The notes under the pieces: model-generated
Databases searched by the model: none
What the model saw: only the letters and a program-made list of their open reading frames with translations
Told to the model about the DNA's origin: nothing
Shown here: piece by piece, positions 1 to 16,816 of the stretch
Layout: the number at the start of each line of letters is the position of its first letter
Numbering within the stretch: position 1 is the first letter of the stretch
Assembly: GCF_019802285.1 (NCBI RefSeq)
Contig: NZ_JAIEUJ010000003.1
Span: forward strand, 124,001 to 188,000
DNA length: 64,000 nucleotides
DNA from: Novilysobacter antarcticus
GTDB taxonomy: Bacteria > Pseudomonadota > Gammaproteobacteria > Xanthomonadales > Xanthomonadaceae
Direction of reading: 5' to 3'
Made by a program: the position numbers and the translations under genes

Positions 1-3123
<3,123 letters not shown>

Positions 3124-3177
3124 TTTTCTTTCTCCGTGGAGGAGTAAATCGTCAAAGGGCTGGCACTACCGGTGGTC

Positions 3178-3216
3178 TGAGCCGGGCAACGCGCGATCCG
3201 CGGCGTTGCCCGCTCA
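3178..3216 (-). other. Strong stem-loop between rpoB and rpoC
   Basis: A perfect 10-bp inverted repeat (3183-3192 with 3203-3212) is extended by four pairs (TGAG/CTCA) across one bulged base. It starts six bases after the rpoB stop. No T-run follows on the minus strand, and rpoC must be transcribed through it. It is therefore more likely an mRNA stability, processing or pausing element than a terminator. The structure is read directly; the role is inferred. Confidence 0.6.
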
Positions 3217-3222
3217 GGGGCC

Positions 3223-7392
<4,170 letters not shown>

Positions 7393-7679
7393 GGTGAGCT
7401 ACCGCCTCGGTGTTCATCGGGTCGCGCGTCCGCGGCCCGGGGGAAAACGTGATGGGGGAGATGCAGATCGGGGGATGCATCAAGGTCGTGCAAAATTGCC
7501 AGTGGGAAGTCGCTGGTATTGCCGGCACCAGCACGCCATCTCCCGCTACTTCCTACTGCCAACTCGGTACTGCGTGGTGGAACGTGGAACCGATACCGCT
7601 ACAACGGCCAAAGGCCGGGAGCTTTCGCCCCCAGCCCCGGCTGGTCGCCTCCAGTATAAACCGGCGACTCAATCAAGGA
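7393..7679 (-). other. rplL-rpoB intercistronic region, no gene
   Basis: 287 bases without a credible gene. Two modest inverted repeats are visible: GATGCA/TGCATC at 7460-7481 and CGGCC/GGCCG with a three-base loop at 7605-7617. In E. coli the equivalent gap holds an attenuator and an RNase III site that lower rpoBC output relative to rplJL. A similar role is plausible here but not shown by the sequence. Confidence 0.4.
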
Positions 7680-8054
7680 TTACTTGACTTCGACGGACGC
7701 ACCGGCGGTCTCAAGGTCCTTCTTCAGCTTCTCGGCTTCGTCCTTGGTCACGCCTTCCTTGACATCCTTCGGCGCGCCTTCGACCAGGTCCTTGGCTTCC
7801 TTCAGGCCCAGACCGGTGATCGCGCGGACAACCTTGATCACTTCGACCTTCTTCTCACCGGCGGCCTTCAGGGTCACGGTGAACTCGGTCTGCTCTTCAG
7901 CCGGGGCAGCAGCAGCTGCGGCCGGGCCGGCAGCGGCGACGGGAGCGGCGGCGGAAACGCCGAACTTCTCTTCCATCGACTTCACCAGCTCCATCACTTC
8001 CATGAGGGACTTTTCGGCGATCGCTTCGATGATCTGCTCGTTGGACAGGGACAT
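7680..8054 (-). CDS. rplL: 50S ribosomal protein L7/L12
   Basis: Stalk protein of the large subunit that recruits and stimulates translational GTPases. At 124 residues it has the full family length. It has an N-terminal dimerisation helix ([20 protein letters not shown]), an Ala/Pro-rich hinge around residues 37-54, and the conserved C-terminal domain with the [13 protein letters not shown] and [12 protein letters not shown] blocks. It follows rplJ by 85 bp. Several copies bind one L10, matching its place in the same transcript. Confidence 0.98.
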   Translation of the reverse strand: MSLSNEQIIEAIAEKSLMEVMELVKSMEEKFGVSAAAPVAAAGPAAAAAAPAEEQTEFTVTLKAAGEKKVEVIKVVRAITGLGLKEAKDLVEGAPKDVKEGVTKDEAEKLKKDLETAGASVEVK

Positions 8055-8139
8055 TGTAAAAACCTCGTTTTATCTGGATTGGAAACGACTTGATTGTCGT
8101 AAAGCGTTATGCGGAAAACCGTAAACCGAACTGTCTGCC

Positions 8140-8664
8140 TCAGGCAGCCTTGGTCTGGCCAGCCGCGTTGACAACGCGGGTAACCTGCGACGCGGGCTCG
8201 CTGAGCAGGCGCACCAACATGGTGGCCGGCTGGGACATGACGCTGAGCAGCATCGACAACGCCTCATCACGGGTCGGCAGCGACGCCAGGACATCCACAT
8301 GGGTGCCCGGGTACAACTGTCCGCCCAATGACACAAGGCGTGGCTTCAGCTTGTCGTTCGCCTTGGCGAACTCCTTCATCAGACGTCCCGCGGCGCCGGG
8401 ATCTTCCTGCGAGAAGGCATACAGCAAAGGACCGGTCAGCTCATCGGCGACGATGGCGTAATCGGTGTTCTCCACTGCGCGCGAGACGAGCGTGTTCTTG
8501 GCTACCTTCAAGTACACGCCGGCTTCGCGGGCCTTCTTGCGCATTTCCGTCAGTTGCCCGACGGTAAGACCGACGTAATCCGCGGCGACCAGCGAGTGCG
8601 CCTTGCTGGCGACCTCCGCCAGTTCGGCAACGACTTCCTGTTTCTGGGTCAGATTAAGAGCCAT
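8140..8664 (-). CDS. rplJ: 50S ribosomal protein L10
   Basis: L10 anchors the L7/L12 stalk to 23S rRNA and, in enterobacteria, represses its own mRNA by binding the leader. 174 residues beginning [19 protein letters not shown]. The ATG at 8664 is chosen because a strong GGAGGAG lies just upstream and because family members start here. The frame stays open for 90 more codons upstream, but that stretch is low-quality leader sequence. The C-terminal helix (about residues 130-165) that carries L7/L12 dimers is present. Confidence 0.97.
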   Translation of the reverse strand: MALNLTQKQEVVAELAEVASKAHSLVAADYVGLTVGQLTEMRKKAREAGVYLKVAKNTLVSRAVENTDYAIVADELTGPLLYAFSQEDPGAAGRLMKEFAKANDKLKPRLVSLGGQLYPGTHVDVLASLPTRDEALSMLLSVMSQPATMLVRLLSEPASQVTRVVNAAGQTKAA

Positions 8665-9048
8665 TGCACTCCTCCGTACTTCAACTCCGCCCCGCGCAAC
8701 ATGCACGGGAGCGGTACTCGGTCGGCATCGTTTGGCCCGATGCCGGGAACATCGCGAACGATGCTCCGGGTGGTGGCCGTTTCCAGGATTCTGGAGGGTC
8801 GGCAACCATCTACGCAGGCCTGGTGCCGGCAACGACTCCCGAAGAAGCGATGCTGGAACCTGGATTAAGCATCCGGTGTCCATGGCGGCGACGATATCCG
8901 TGCCAGTGCGAGCTTCCCTGCCCGCCGCAACCATGCGCTGGACGCGCCTGCGGTCTTTGACAGCTATCGCGTGGGCCGAAGCCTTGGCGATGCCCTCAAA
9001 CGTTCCGCAACGGCCGGCGCGATCGCGCCCCGGCCGATGCGTGATTCA
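8665..9048 (-). promoter_or_regulatory. rplJ leader region (probable L10 autoregulation site)
   Basis: 384 bases without a gene between rplA and rplJ. Two adjacent hairpins lie about 60-100 bases ahead of rplJ. The first is GGCATCG/CGATGCC (8724-8730 with 8738-8744, extendable by one C-G pair). The second is CATCG/CGATG (8750-8763), whose four-base loop reads TTCG on the mRNA strand. Known L10 leaders are structured RNAs in this position, so an L10/L12 binding site is inferred. No convincing -35/-10 promoter was found on the minus strand. Confidence 0.45.
9011..9036 (-). terminator. GC-rich stem-loop after rplA
   Basis: A 14-base perfect palindrome (GGCGCGATCGCGCC, 9016-9029) flanked by CGGCC and GGCCG gives a long stem with a two-base bulge. 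It starts 13 bases downstream of the rplA stop. No T-run follows, so it could be a factor-assisted terminator, an attenuator, or an mRNA 3'-end stabiliser between rplKA and rplJL. Confidence 0.45.
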
Positions 9049-9747
9049 TTACTTCAGTGCCAGCGTTCCCTGATCCACGGCAACACCGGGACCCATGGTC
9101 GAGCTGACCGAAATCTTCTGCAGGTAGTGGCCCTTGGCGCTGGCCGGCTTGGCCTTGATCAGGTCCACCAGCAGCGCTTCCAGGTTGCTCTTCAGCGAAG
9201 CGTCGTCGAAGTCCGCCTTGCCGATCGTGCAGTGGATGATGCCGGCCTTGTCGGTGCGGTAGCGCACCTGGCCGCCCTTGGCGTTCTTGACCGCTTCACC
9301 CGGGTTCGGGGACACGGTGCCAACCTTCGGGTTCGGCATCAGGCCGCGAGGGCCGAGCAGCTGGCCCAGCTTGCCCACCACGCGCATCGCGTCGGGGGTG
9401 GCGATCACGACGTCGTAGTTCAGGTCGCCGGCCTGCATCTTCTCGGCCAGGTCGTCCATGCCCACCGCTTCCGCGCCCGCAGCCAGAGCCTCATCGGCCT
9501 TGGCGCCGGCGGGTGCGAAGACTGCAACGCGAACGCTCTTACCGGTGCCGGCGGGCAGCACGGTTGAACCGCGCACCTGCTGATCGGACTTGCGCGCGTC
9601 CACGCCGAGGCGCACGGCGACGTCAACGGACTCGACAAACTTCGCCTTGGTGGCGGTCTTGACGATCTTGATGGCCTCGTCGAAGGCGTAAGACTTGCCC
9701 GGCTCGACGGCGGCCTTGATTGCTTTTTTGCGCTTGGTCATCGCCAT
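9049..9747 (-). CDS. rplA: 50S ribosomal protein L1
   Basis: L1 protuberance protein that binds 23S rRNA and helps eject E-site tRNA. In E. coli it also represses translation of its own rplKA mRNA. 232 residues, full length. The RNA-binding signatures [23 protein letters not shown] and [22 protein letters not shown] are present in the C-terminal half. The ATG at 9747 has GGAGGG eight bases upstream. It lies three bases after rplK, so the two are translationally linked. Confidence 0.98.
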   Translation of the reverse strand: MAMTKRKKAIKAAVEPGKSYAFDEAIKIVKTATKAKFVESVDVAVRLGVDARKSDQQVRGSTVLPAGTGKSVRVAVFAPAGAKADEALAAGAEAVGMDDLAEKMQAGDLNYDVVIATPDAMRVVGKLGQLLGPRGLMPNPKVGTVSPNPGEAVKNAKGGQVRYRTDKAGIIHCTIGKADFDDASLKSNLEALLVDLIKAKPASAKGHYLQKISVSSTMGPGVAVDQGTLALK

Positions 9748-9750
9748 GTC

Positions 9751-10179
9751 TTAACCCTCCACCGCCAAACCCATGCTGCGGGCCGAACCCGCAATCGTAC
9801 GCACCGCCGCTTCCAGATCCGCCGCCGTAAGGTCGGCTTGCTTGGCCTTGACGATCTCTTCGAGCTGGGCGCGTGTCACCTTGCCGACCTTGTCGGTGTT
9901 GGGACGGTTGGAACCCACGCTGACGCCGGCGGCCTTCTTCAGCAGCACCGCCGCAGGCGTGCTCTTGGTGATGAAAGTGAAGGTGCGGTCCGAGTACGCG
10001 GTGATAATCACCGGAGTGGGCAGGCCCGGCTCCAGCTTGGAGGTCGCGGCGTTGAATGCCTTGCAGAACTCCATGATGTTCAGGCCGCGCTGGCCGAGGG
10101 CAGGACCCACCGGCGGCGACGGGTTCGCCTGGCCGGCCTTGACCTGCAGTTTGATGTAGCCAACTACTTTCTTTGCCAT
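9751..10179 (-). CDS. rplK: 50S ribosomal protein L11
   Basis: GTPase-centre protein, needed for elongation-factor action and for RelA activation on stalled ribosomes. 142 residues. It has the proline-rich N-terminal domain ([19 protein letters not shown]) that thiopeptide antibiotics target together with 23S rRNA, and the RNA-binding C-terminal domain ending [16 protein letters not shown] clear AGGAG precedes the ATG. It lies 100 bp downstream of nusG and three bases before rplA. Confidence 0.98.
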   Translation of the reverse strand: MAKKVVGYIKLQVKAGQANPSPPVGPALGQRGLNIMEFCKAFNAATSKLEPGLPTPVIITAYSDRTFTFITKSTPAAVLLKKAAGVSVGSNRPNTDKVGKVTRAQLEEIVKAKQADLTAADLEAAVRTIAGSARSMGLAVEG

Positions 10180-10279
10180 GTCACAACTCCTGCGAGTGCA
10201 AGCGCCTGCGCGTCTTGCAACGGCAGGCTCCTCGCGATTGATGCCGGGCGAACCACTCGTCCGGCGGATTGGTTATCCG

Positions 10280-10891
10280 TCAGGCCTTTTCGACCTGACC
10301 GAACTCGAGCTCGACCGGGGTCGAACGACCGAAGATCAGCACCGCCACGCGCAGGCGGCTCTTCTCGTAGTTGATTTCCTCGACCACGCCATTGAAGTCG
10401 TTGAACGGACCATCGACAACGCGGACCATCTGGCCGGGTTCGAAGAGCACCTTGGGACGCGGCTTCTCGACGCCTTCCTGGACGCGATCCAAGATCGCAG
10501 CAGCCTCGTGGTCGGCGATCGGCAACGGTCGCGCGGCGGTTCCACCGATGAAACCCATCACCTTCGGGGTTTCCTTGATCAGGTGCCAGCACTCGCTGTC
10601 GATGCGCGGAATACCGCCCTCATCGGTCGTGGCGATCTGCACCAGCACGTAGCCCGGGAAGAACTTGCGCTCGGAGCGGCGCTTCTGGCCGGCGCGCATT
10701 TCCACGATTTCTTCCGTGGGAACGAGCACCTCGCCGAAGCGGTCTTCCATCTCTTCGCGGGCGATACGGTCACGCAGCGCCTGGGCAACCGTCTTCTCGT
10801 AGCCCGAATAGGCGTGGACGACATACCAGCGCTTGTTGGTTCCGCCGCTATCCGCGGTGGGACTGTTATCTGAGCTCTGCACTTGTGTCAT
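10280..10891 (-). CDS. nusG: Transcription termination/antitermination factor NusG
   Basis: Binds RNA polymerase through its NGN domain (from [20 protein letters not shown]) and binds Rho or ribosomal S10 through its C-terminal KOW domain ([19 protein letters not shown]). About 203 residues from ATG 10891, longer than the usual 180 because of a Ser/Asp/Thr-rich N-terminal tail before the NGN domain. The start is uncertain: ATG 10891 has GAGGAG directly against it with no spacer, and a TTG at 10906 would overlap secE by 11 bases. It immediately follows secE. Confidence 0.95.
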   Translation of the reverse strand: MTQVQSSDNSPTADSGGTNKRWYVVHAYSGYEKTVAQALRDRIAREEMEDRFGEVLVPTEEIVEMRAGQKRRSERKFFPGYVLVQIATTDEGGIPRIDSECWHLIKETPKVMGFIGGTAARPLPIADHEAAAILDRVQEGVEKPRPKVLFEPGQMVRVVDGPFNDFNGVVEEINYEKSRLRVAVLIFGRSTPVELEFGQVEKA

Positions 10892-10895
10892 CTCC

Positions 10896-11261
10896 TCAAC
10901 GTCCAAGCAGCCACTTCACCGCCGCCTGAATGACGACATCGAATCCGGCCAGGATCAGGCTCAGGATCACGACTGCCAAAACCACCACCCAGGTGGTGCG
11001 CATTGCTTCCTGGCGCGTGGGCCAGACCACCTTGCGCAACTCGAAGTGGGATTCGGAGAGGAACTCGCGGGTCTGTACGCCCTTGTGGCTGACCATGAAG
11101 ACCGCCGCGCCGAGGACCAGACCGCCCACCACCAGCAGGGCGCGGATGCCGCCCGGCCACTGGTCAAACCAATAGAAGCCGAATACGCCTGCGGCCACCA
11201 ACAGCACCGCGGCCACGTATTTCAGGATATCGCCCGCGCTTTGTTCAGCCTTGGTGTTCAA
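10896..11261 (-). CDS. secE: Preprotein translocase subunit SecE
   Basis: Essential SecYEG clamp subunit in the inner membrane. 121 residues with three predicted membrane helices, as in E. coli: two near the N-terminus (about residues 14-32 and 40-58) and the essential C-terminal one (about 93-115). The conserved amphipathic block is [18 protein letters not shown] start at 11261 is preferred because GGAAGG lies four bases upstream. The in-frame extension further upstream would run into the tRNA-Trp gene. Confidence 0.95.
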   Translation of the reverse strand: MNTKAEQSAGDILKYVAAVLLVAAGVFGFYWFDQWPGGIRALLVVGGLVLGAAVFMVSHKGVQTREFLSESHFELRKVVWPTRQEAMRTTWVVVLAVVILSLILAGFDVVIQAAVKWLLGR

Positions 11262-11276
11262 TCGACCTTCCGCTTG

Positions 11277-11352
<76 letters not shown>

Positions 11353-11370
11353 ATTGACTGTTCCGGAAAA

Positions 11371-11397
11371 GGCAACGGCGGCTGAAGCCGCCTTGCC
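11371..11397 (-). terminator. Rho-independent terminator downstream of tuf
   Basis: On the minus strand, GGCAA/TTGCC closes a GGCGGC/GCCGCC stem with a four-base loop, followed at once by TTTTCC. This is a standard intrinsic terminator about 60 bases after tuf. It would separate tuf from tRNA-Trp-secE-nusG at least in part. Confidence 0.65.
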
Positions 11398-11419
11398 AAT
11401 CCTTCCTGTTACGCCAACA

Positions 11420-11441
11420 GGCCACCCGTTGCGGGGTGGCC
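11420..11441 (-). other. Stem-loop just after the tuf stop codon
   Basis: Perfect 8-bp stem (GGCCACCC/GGGTGGCC) with a six-base loop, starting 13 bases past the tuf stop and without a T-run. It probably protects the tuf mRNA 3' end ahead of the terminator at 11371-11397. Confidence 0.5.
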
Positions 11442-11454
11442 CGGGCACTTGTAA

Positions 11455-12645
<1,191 letters not shown>

Positions 12646-12689
12646 GATTGTCGCTTCTCGCTGTGGGACGGTGTTCTGGATGGTAGGTA

Positions 12690-12765
12690 TGGTGCTCACG
12701 ACTGGAATCGAACCAGTGACCTCCTCCTTACCAAGGAGGTGCTCTACCGACTGAGCTACGTGAGC
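12690..12765 (-). tRNA. tRNA-Thr (anticodon GGT)
   Basis: 76 nt with encoded CCA. Acceptor GCTCACG/CGTGAGC, anticodon loop CTTGGTAAG, T arm GGTTCGATTCC. Third gene of the Tyr-Gly-Thr-tuf transcript. Confidence 0.97.
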
Positions 12766-12818
12766 GAATTTTTCAAACAGTACATTTCCAGGCAGGTACA
12801 AAAACGTCGCGGCATCAA

Positions 12819-12892
<74 letters not shown>

Positions 12893-12983
12893 GCCGGACA
12901 AACCTGCTTGGGTACTGCGCCGACGGATGGTTAGTCTATCGGTTTGTTGCCTTGCGTCTACCAGCACGCGACGGGCGCGAAGC

Positions 12984-13069
12984 TGGTGGAGGGAGGTGGA
13001 TTCGAACCACCGAAGGCGTAAGCCAGCAGATTTACAGTCTGCCCCCGTTGGCCGCTTGGGTATCCCTCC
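12984..13069 (-). tRNA. tRNA-Tyr (anticodon GTA)
   Basis: 86 nt, with the long variable arm expected of bacterial tRNA-Tyr and with encoded CCA. Acceptor GGAGGGA/TCCCTCC, anticodon loop CTGTAAA. First gene after the promoter at 13082-13110. Confidence 0.97.
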
Positions 13070-13081
13070 AAAGAGCCCGCA

Positions 13082-13110
13082 ATTCTGGGGGGCTTTTGCG
13101 CGCTTGTCAA
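13082..13110 (-). promoter_or_regulatory. Sigma-70 promoter of the tRNA-tuf operon
   Basis: On the minus strand, a perfect TTGACA (13105-13110) is followed after exactly 17 bases by CAGAAT (13082-13087). The tRNA-Tyr 5' end lies 12 bases further on. The stretch between the -10 box and the start is GC-rich (TGCGGGC), the discriminator type typical of stable-RNA promoters under stringent control. The boxes are seen; the regulation is inferred. Confidence 0.7.
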
Positions 13111-13170
13111 CGGCGGGCGAAAGATATTTGCCCAGGCTGCTGAAAATGCGACCTCGCACCGCAGCGGAGG

Positions 13171-14262
13171 CTACACGTTGAAGCGGAAATGCAACACATC
13201 GCCTTCCTGGACCTTGTACTCCTTGCCCTCCAGACGCATGCGCCCGGCCTCGCGGGCACCGGCCTCGCCCTGGTACTTGATGAAGTCGTCGTAGCCGATG
13301 GTCTCGGCGCGGATGAAGCCCTTCTCGAAGTCGGTATGGATCACGGCCGCGGCCTGCGGCGCGGTTGCCCCGCCCTTGACCGTCCAGGCCCGCACTTCCT
13401 TGACGCCCGCGGTGAAATACGTCTGCAGGCCGAGGAGCTTGTAGGCAGCGCGTATGACGCGGTTGAGGCCGGGCTCCTCCAGGCCCATGTCGGCCAGGAA
13501 CGCATCGCGGTCCTCGTCGTCGAGCTGGCTGAGCTCCTCCTCGATGGCGGCAGAGACCGGTACCACCTCGGCGCCTTCGGCCTCCGCCCTTGCGCGTACC
13601 GCGTCCAGATGCGGGTTGTCCTCGAAGCCGTCCTCGAGCACGTTGGCGATGTACAGCACCGGCTTCAGGGTCAACAGGAACAGGTCGCGCAGCACCAGGC
13701 GGTCATCTTCGGACAGGTCCAACGCCCGCGCGGGCTTGCCGGCATCCAGACCGTCGCGCACGCGGGTGAGCACGTCGACACGGACCTTGGCGTCCTTGTC
13801 GCCGGTCTTGGCAGAGCGCTCGGCGCGCTGCAGCGCCTTCTCGACCGAATCCAGGTCCGCCAGCGCCAGCTCGGTATCGATGGTGTCGATGTCCGACAGC
13901 GGATCGATGCGGTTGTTGACGTGGATGATGTCGTCGTTCTCGAAGCAGCGCACCACGTGGGCGATCGCATCCACTTCGCGGATGTGGGCGAGGAACTTGT
14001 TGCCCAACCCCTCGCCGCTGGCCGCGCCAGCGACCAGGCCGGCAATGTCGACAAATTCGACCGCGGTGGGCAGGCACTTCTGCGGCTTGACGATCTCCGC
14101 CAGCGCGTTCAGGCGCGGATCGGGGACCGGCACCACGCCGACGTTCGGCTCGATCGTGCAGAACGGGAAATTGGCGGCGGCAATGCCGGCCTTGGTCAGG
14201 GCATTGAAGAGGGTCGACTTGCCTACGTTGGGAAGGCCGACGATGCCGCATTTGATGCCCAT
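13171..14262 (-). CDS. ychF: Redox-sensing ATPase/GTPase YchF (Obg family)
   Basis: Universally conserved P-loop NTPase that binds ribosomes and, in E. coli, prefers ATP and affects oxidative stress responses. 363 residues, normal length. P-loop GLPNVGKST at residues 9-17, then FPFCTIEPN and DIAGLVAGA. The C-terminal TGS domain ends with [11 protein letters not shown]. It is the last gene of the set running from the TPR gene at 20043, 63 bp after pth, and is followed by the divergently controlled tRNA-tuf promoter region. Confidence 0.97.
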   Translation of the reverse strand: MGIKCGIVGLPNVGKSTLFNALTKAGIAAANFPFCTIEPNVGVVPVPDPRLNALAEIVKPQKCLPTAVEFVDIAGLVAGAASGEGLGNKFLAHIREVDAIAHVVRCFENDDIIHVNNRIDPLSDIDTIDTELALADLDSVEKALQRAERSAKTGDKDAKVRVDVLTRVRDGLDAGKPARALDLSEDDRLVLRDLFLLTLKPVLYIANVLEDGFEDNPHLDAVRARAEAEGAEVVPVSAAIEEELSQLDDEDRDAFLADMGLEEPGLNRVIRAAYKLLGLQTYFTAGVKEVRAWTVKGGATAPQAAAVIHTDFEKGFIRAETIGYDDFIKYQGEAGAREAGRMRLEGKEYKVQEGDVLHFRFNV

Positions 14263-14325
14263 GACGCTGTACTCGCTTTCAATATGAGGGGTGGAACCAA
14301 TGGTGTGGCAATGACGAAGCGGGCT

Positions 14326-14907
14326 TCAGGCCCGGGGCGTGTGCAGGCGCTTCATCGCCTCGCTGAAATCGCCGGCAACCGCCAGCGGCAGCACGTCGAT
14401 CGCATCGCCGATGGCGCGCAGGATCATCGCCTCGTCGTCCGCGCCGGGCCGGCCCAGCACCCAAGGGGTGACCTGATCCTTGTGGCCCGGATGGCCGATG
14501 CCGATCCGCAATCTATGGAAACGGCCGTGGGCGAGCAGACGCATGGTATCGCGCAGTCCGTTCTGCCCCCCGTGGCCGCCATCGAACTTCAGGCGGGCGG
14601 TGCCGGGCGGGAGGTCGAGCTCATCGTGCGCCAGCAGCGCCTGCTCCGGCTCGATCTTCCAGTAATTCAGCGCGGCGGTGACCGACTTGCCGGACAGGTT
14701 CATGAAGGTCGCAGGCTTGAGTAACCAGACCGGCTGCCCGGCAATCTGGACCTTCGCCGCTTGTCCGAACAGTTTTGATTCAAGGCTGAAACGGGCACCC
14801 AGGCTTTCCGCCAGGGCATCCACAAACCAGAACCCGGCATTGTGCCGGGTCCGGAGGTATTCAGGACCGGGATTCCCCAGTCCGACAATCAGGCGCAAAC
14901 CGGCCAT
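14326..14907 (-). CDS. pth: Peptidyl-tRNA hydrolase
   Basis: Releases tRNA from peptidyl-tRNAs that drop off the ribosome; essential. 193 residues. The catalytic set is readable: N12 in GLGNPG, H22 in RTRHNAG, N70 in FMN, D95 in AHDELDLPP, plus the GGQNGLRD block. The standard rplY-pth-ychF order supports the call. A long hairpin separates it from rplY. Confidence 0.97.
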   Translation of the reverse strand: MAGLRLIVGLGNPGPEYLRTRHNAGFWFVDALAESLGARFSLESKLFGQAAKVQIAGQPVWLLKPATFMNLSGKSVTAALNYWKIEPEQALLAHDELDLPPGTARLKFDGGHGGQNGLRDTMRLLAHGRFHRLRIGIGHPGHKDQVTPWVLGRPGADDEAMILRAIGDAIDVLPLAVAGDFSEAMKRLHTPRA

Positions 14908-14928
14908 GACAGGCGAGCAAGCCGCAAG

Positions 14929-14958
14929 CCGGGGCTGCCGCGATGACGGTAGCCCCGG
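14929..14958 (-). other. Long stem-loop between rplY and pth
   Basis: CCGGGGCTGCCG pairs with CGGTAGCCCCGG over 12 positions (one G-T pair) around a six-base loop. No T-run follows on the minus strand. It may be a leaky or factor-dependent terminator, or a stability element that tunes pth and ychF relative to rplY. Confidence 0.55.
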
Positions 14959-14970
14959 CCAATTGCAGAC

Positions 14971-15639
14971 TTACTCGGCGTCCTTCTCGTCCGAATCGAC
15001 CTTGCTGGCCGGCACGTCGGCCGCGTCGTCGCCTTCGACTTCCGGCTCCGGCTCGACTTCCACGCGACCCTTGCGCGCCACGACCACGGCGGTGTCGTAC
15101 TCCTCGCCCAGCGCCAGGCTCGGGATCTCGACGCCCTCGGGCAGCGGGATCTGCGACAGGTGGATGGTGTCGCCCAGCTCCAGCTTGGACAGATCGACCT
15201 CGATGTTCTCGGGCAGATCCTTGGGCAGGCAGCTGACGTCAACGTGGTTCAGCTCCTTCATGATGATCACGTCGGCGTTCTTGCCGGCCGGCGAGATCTC
15301 CTCGTTGATGAAGTGCAGCTGCACCTGGGTGCGCAGCACTTCCTTCTGGTTCACTCGCATGAAGTCCAGATGCATGATGATCTGCTTGAACGGGTGGCGC
15401 TGCATATCACGCAGCAGCACGCTTTCGACCTTGCCGTCGACGTCCAGGTCCAGGATGGTCGAGTAGAACCACTCGTTCTGGCTGGCGACCCAGATCTTTT
15501 CCTGGTCGAGCACGACCGGCTGCGGCGCGGCGTCGCCGCCGTAGATGATGGCCGGAATCTTTCCCGCGTGACGCAGGCGGCGGCTCGCACCCTTCCCCTC
15601 GACACTGCGGGCAGAGGCCCTGATGGTTTGATCGGACAT
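14971..15639 (-). CDS. rplY: 50S ribosomal protein L25 (CTC form)
   Basis: 5S-rRNA-binding ribosomal protein of the longer general-stress (CTC) type. 222 residues from MSDQTIRASARSVEGKGASR. The N-terminal L25 domain contains GKIPAIIYGG and QNEWFYSTILDLDVDG. The C-terminal beta domain contains HFINEE and CLPKDLPENIEVDLS. The tail is strongly acidic. A GTG at 15675 would add 12 residues; the ATG at 15639 fits family alignments better, although both have weak ribosome-binding sites. It lies 93 bp after prs. Confidence 0.95.
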   Translation of the reverse strand: MSDQTIRASARSVEGKGASRRLRHAGKIPAIIYGGDAAPQPVVLDQEKIWVASQNEWFYSTILDLDVDGKVESVLLRDMQRHPFKQIIMHLDFMRVNQKEVLRTQVQLHFINEEISPAGKNADVIIMKELNHVDVSCLPKDLPENIEVDLSKLELGDTIHLSQIPLPEGVEIPSLALGEEYDTAVVVARKGRVEVEPEPEVEGDDAADVPASKVDSDEKDAE

Positions 15640-15732
15640 TGCTTGGTTACTCGCTTGTGTTGCAGATGTGGCCACCTCGCGGTGACCGGGAAAGACTCAC
15701 CCGCGACCAGGTGAGTCAAAAAGTGAGGCCGC

Positions 15733-16707
15733 TCAGTCAACGTAGAGCGAGCTGACCGACTCGCCGAAGGCGATCCGGCGGATGGTCTCGGCCAGCAGCT
15801 CGGCAACGCTCAGCTGGCGGACCCGGCCGCACTCGCGCGCGGCCTCGGTCAGCGGAATGGTGTCGGTGACCACCAGTTCGTCGAGCTCGGAACTGCGGAT
15901 GTTGCTGATCGCCGCGCCGGACAGCACCGCGTGGGTGCAGTAGGCAACAACCTTGGTCGCGCCACGCGCCTTCAACGCGGCAGCAGCGGCGCACAGGGTG
16001 CCGGCGGTATCGACGATGTCATCGACCAGCACGCAGGTCTTGCCGTCCACGTCGCCGATGATGTTCATCACGGTTGACACGTTGGCCTTCGGCCGGCGCT
16101 TGTCGATGATCGCCAGGTCCGCGTCATCCAGCCGCTTGGCAATCGCCCGGGCACGCACTACGCCGCCGACGTCCGGGCTGACCACCACCATGTTGTCGGT
16201 GCCGTGCGCGCGCCAGATGTCGGCCAGCAGCAGCGGCGAGGCGTAGACGTTGTCGACCGGCATGTCGAAGAAGCCCTGGATCTGGTCGGCATGCAGGTCA
16301 ATCGTCAGTACGCGGTCGCAGTCCACCGCGGAAAACATCTTGGCGGCCACCTTGGCGGTGATCGGCACGCGCGAGGAGCGCGGGCGGCGATCCTGGCGCG
16401 CATAACCGAAATACGGCACCACGGCGGTGACGCTGCTGACCGAGGCGCGCTTGAGGGCGTCGATCAGGACCAGCAGCTCGACCAGGTTCTCGGCGCTGGG
16501 CGCGCAGGTCGGCTGGATCACGAACACGTCCTGCTGACGCACGTTCTCCTCGATCTCGACCTGAACCTCGCCGTCGGAGAAGCGGCTGACCAGCGCCTTG
16601 CCCGGCCGCACGCCCAGTTCCTTGCACACCGCCGTGGCCAGGGCCGGGTTGGCGTTGCCGGAAAAGATCAGCAGACTGCGATCACCTTGGACTTTCATGT
16701 TCAACAT
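15733..16707 (-). CDS. prs: Ribose-phosphate pyrophosphokinase
   Basis: Makes PRPP from ribose 5-phosphate and ATP for purine, pyrimidine, histidine, tryptophan and NAD synthesis. 324 residues. Visible motifs: [25 protein letters not shown], the flexible-loop/ATP-site KRRPKANVS, and the PRPP-binding loop [12 protein letters not shown] second ATG three codons in (16698) is an alternative start. It follows tRNA-Gln by 32 bases, so it is probably cotranscribed with it. Confidence 0.97.
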   Translation of the reverse strand: MLNMKVQGDRSLLIFSGNANPALATAVCKELGVRPGKALVSRFSDGEVQVEIEENVRQQDVFVIQPTCAPSAENLVELLVLIDALKRASVSSVTAVVPYFGYARQDRRPRSSRVPITAKVAAKMFSAVDCDRVLTIDLHADQIQGFFDMPVDNVYASPLLLADIWRAHGTDNMVVVSPDVGGVVRARAIAKRLDDADLAIIDKRRPKANVSTVMNIIGDVDGKTCVLVDDIVDTAGTLCAAAAALKARGATKVVAYCTHAVLSGAAISNIRSSELDELVVTDTIPLTEAARECGRVRQLSVAELLAETIRRIAFGESVSSLYVD

Positions 16708-16739
16708 CGCTCAGGGCGCGGGCCCGCAGGCTTCAAAAT

Positions 16740-16816
16740 TGGCAGGGGCGGTAGGATTCGAACCTACGAATGCCAGGATCAAAACCTGGTGCCTTAGGCC
16801 TCTTGGCGACGCCCCT
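16740..16816 (-). tRNA. tRNA-Gln (anticodon TTG)
   Basis: 77 nt with encoded CCA. Acceptor AGGGGCG/CGCCCCT, anticodon loop TTTTGAT, T arm GGTTCGAATCC. Its first 23 bases also encode the last residues and TAA stop of ispE, on the same strand. Confidence 0.96.

Noticed and set aside
8665-8934. Ninety-residue N-terminal extension of L10
   Set aside because: L10 starts at MALNL with a strong ribosome-binding site; the extension is the structured leader.
12646-12801. 52-residue N-terminal extension of EF-Tu
   Set aside because: It runs through tRNA-Thr; EF-Tu proteins start at MAKGKFER-type sequences.
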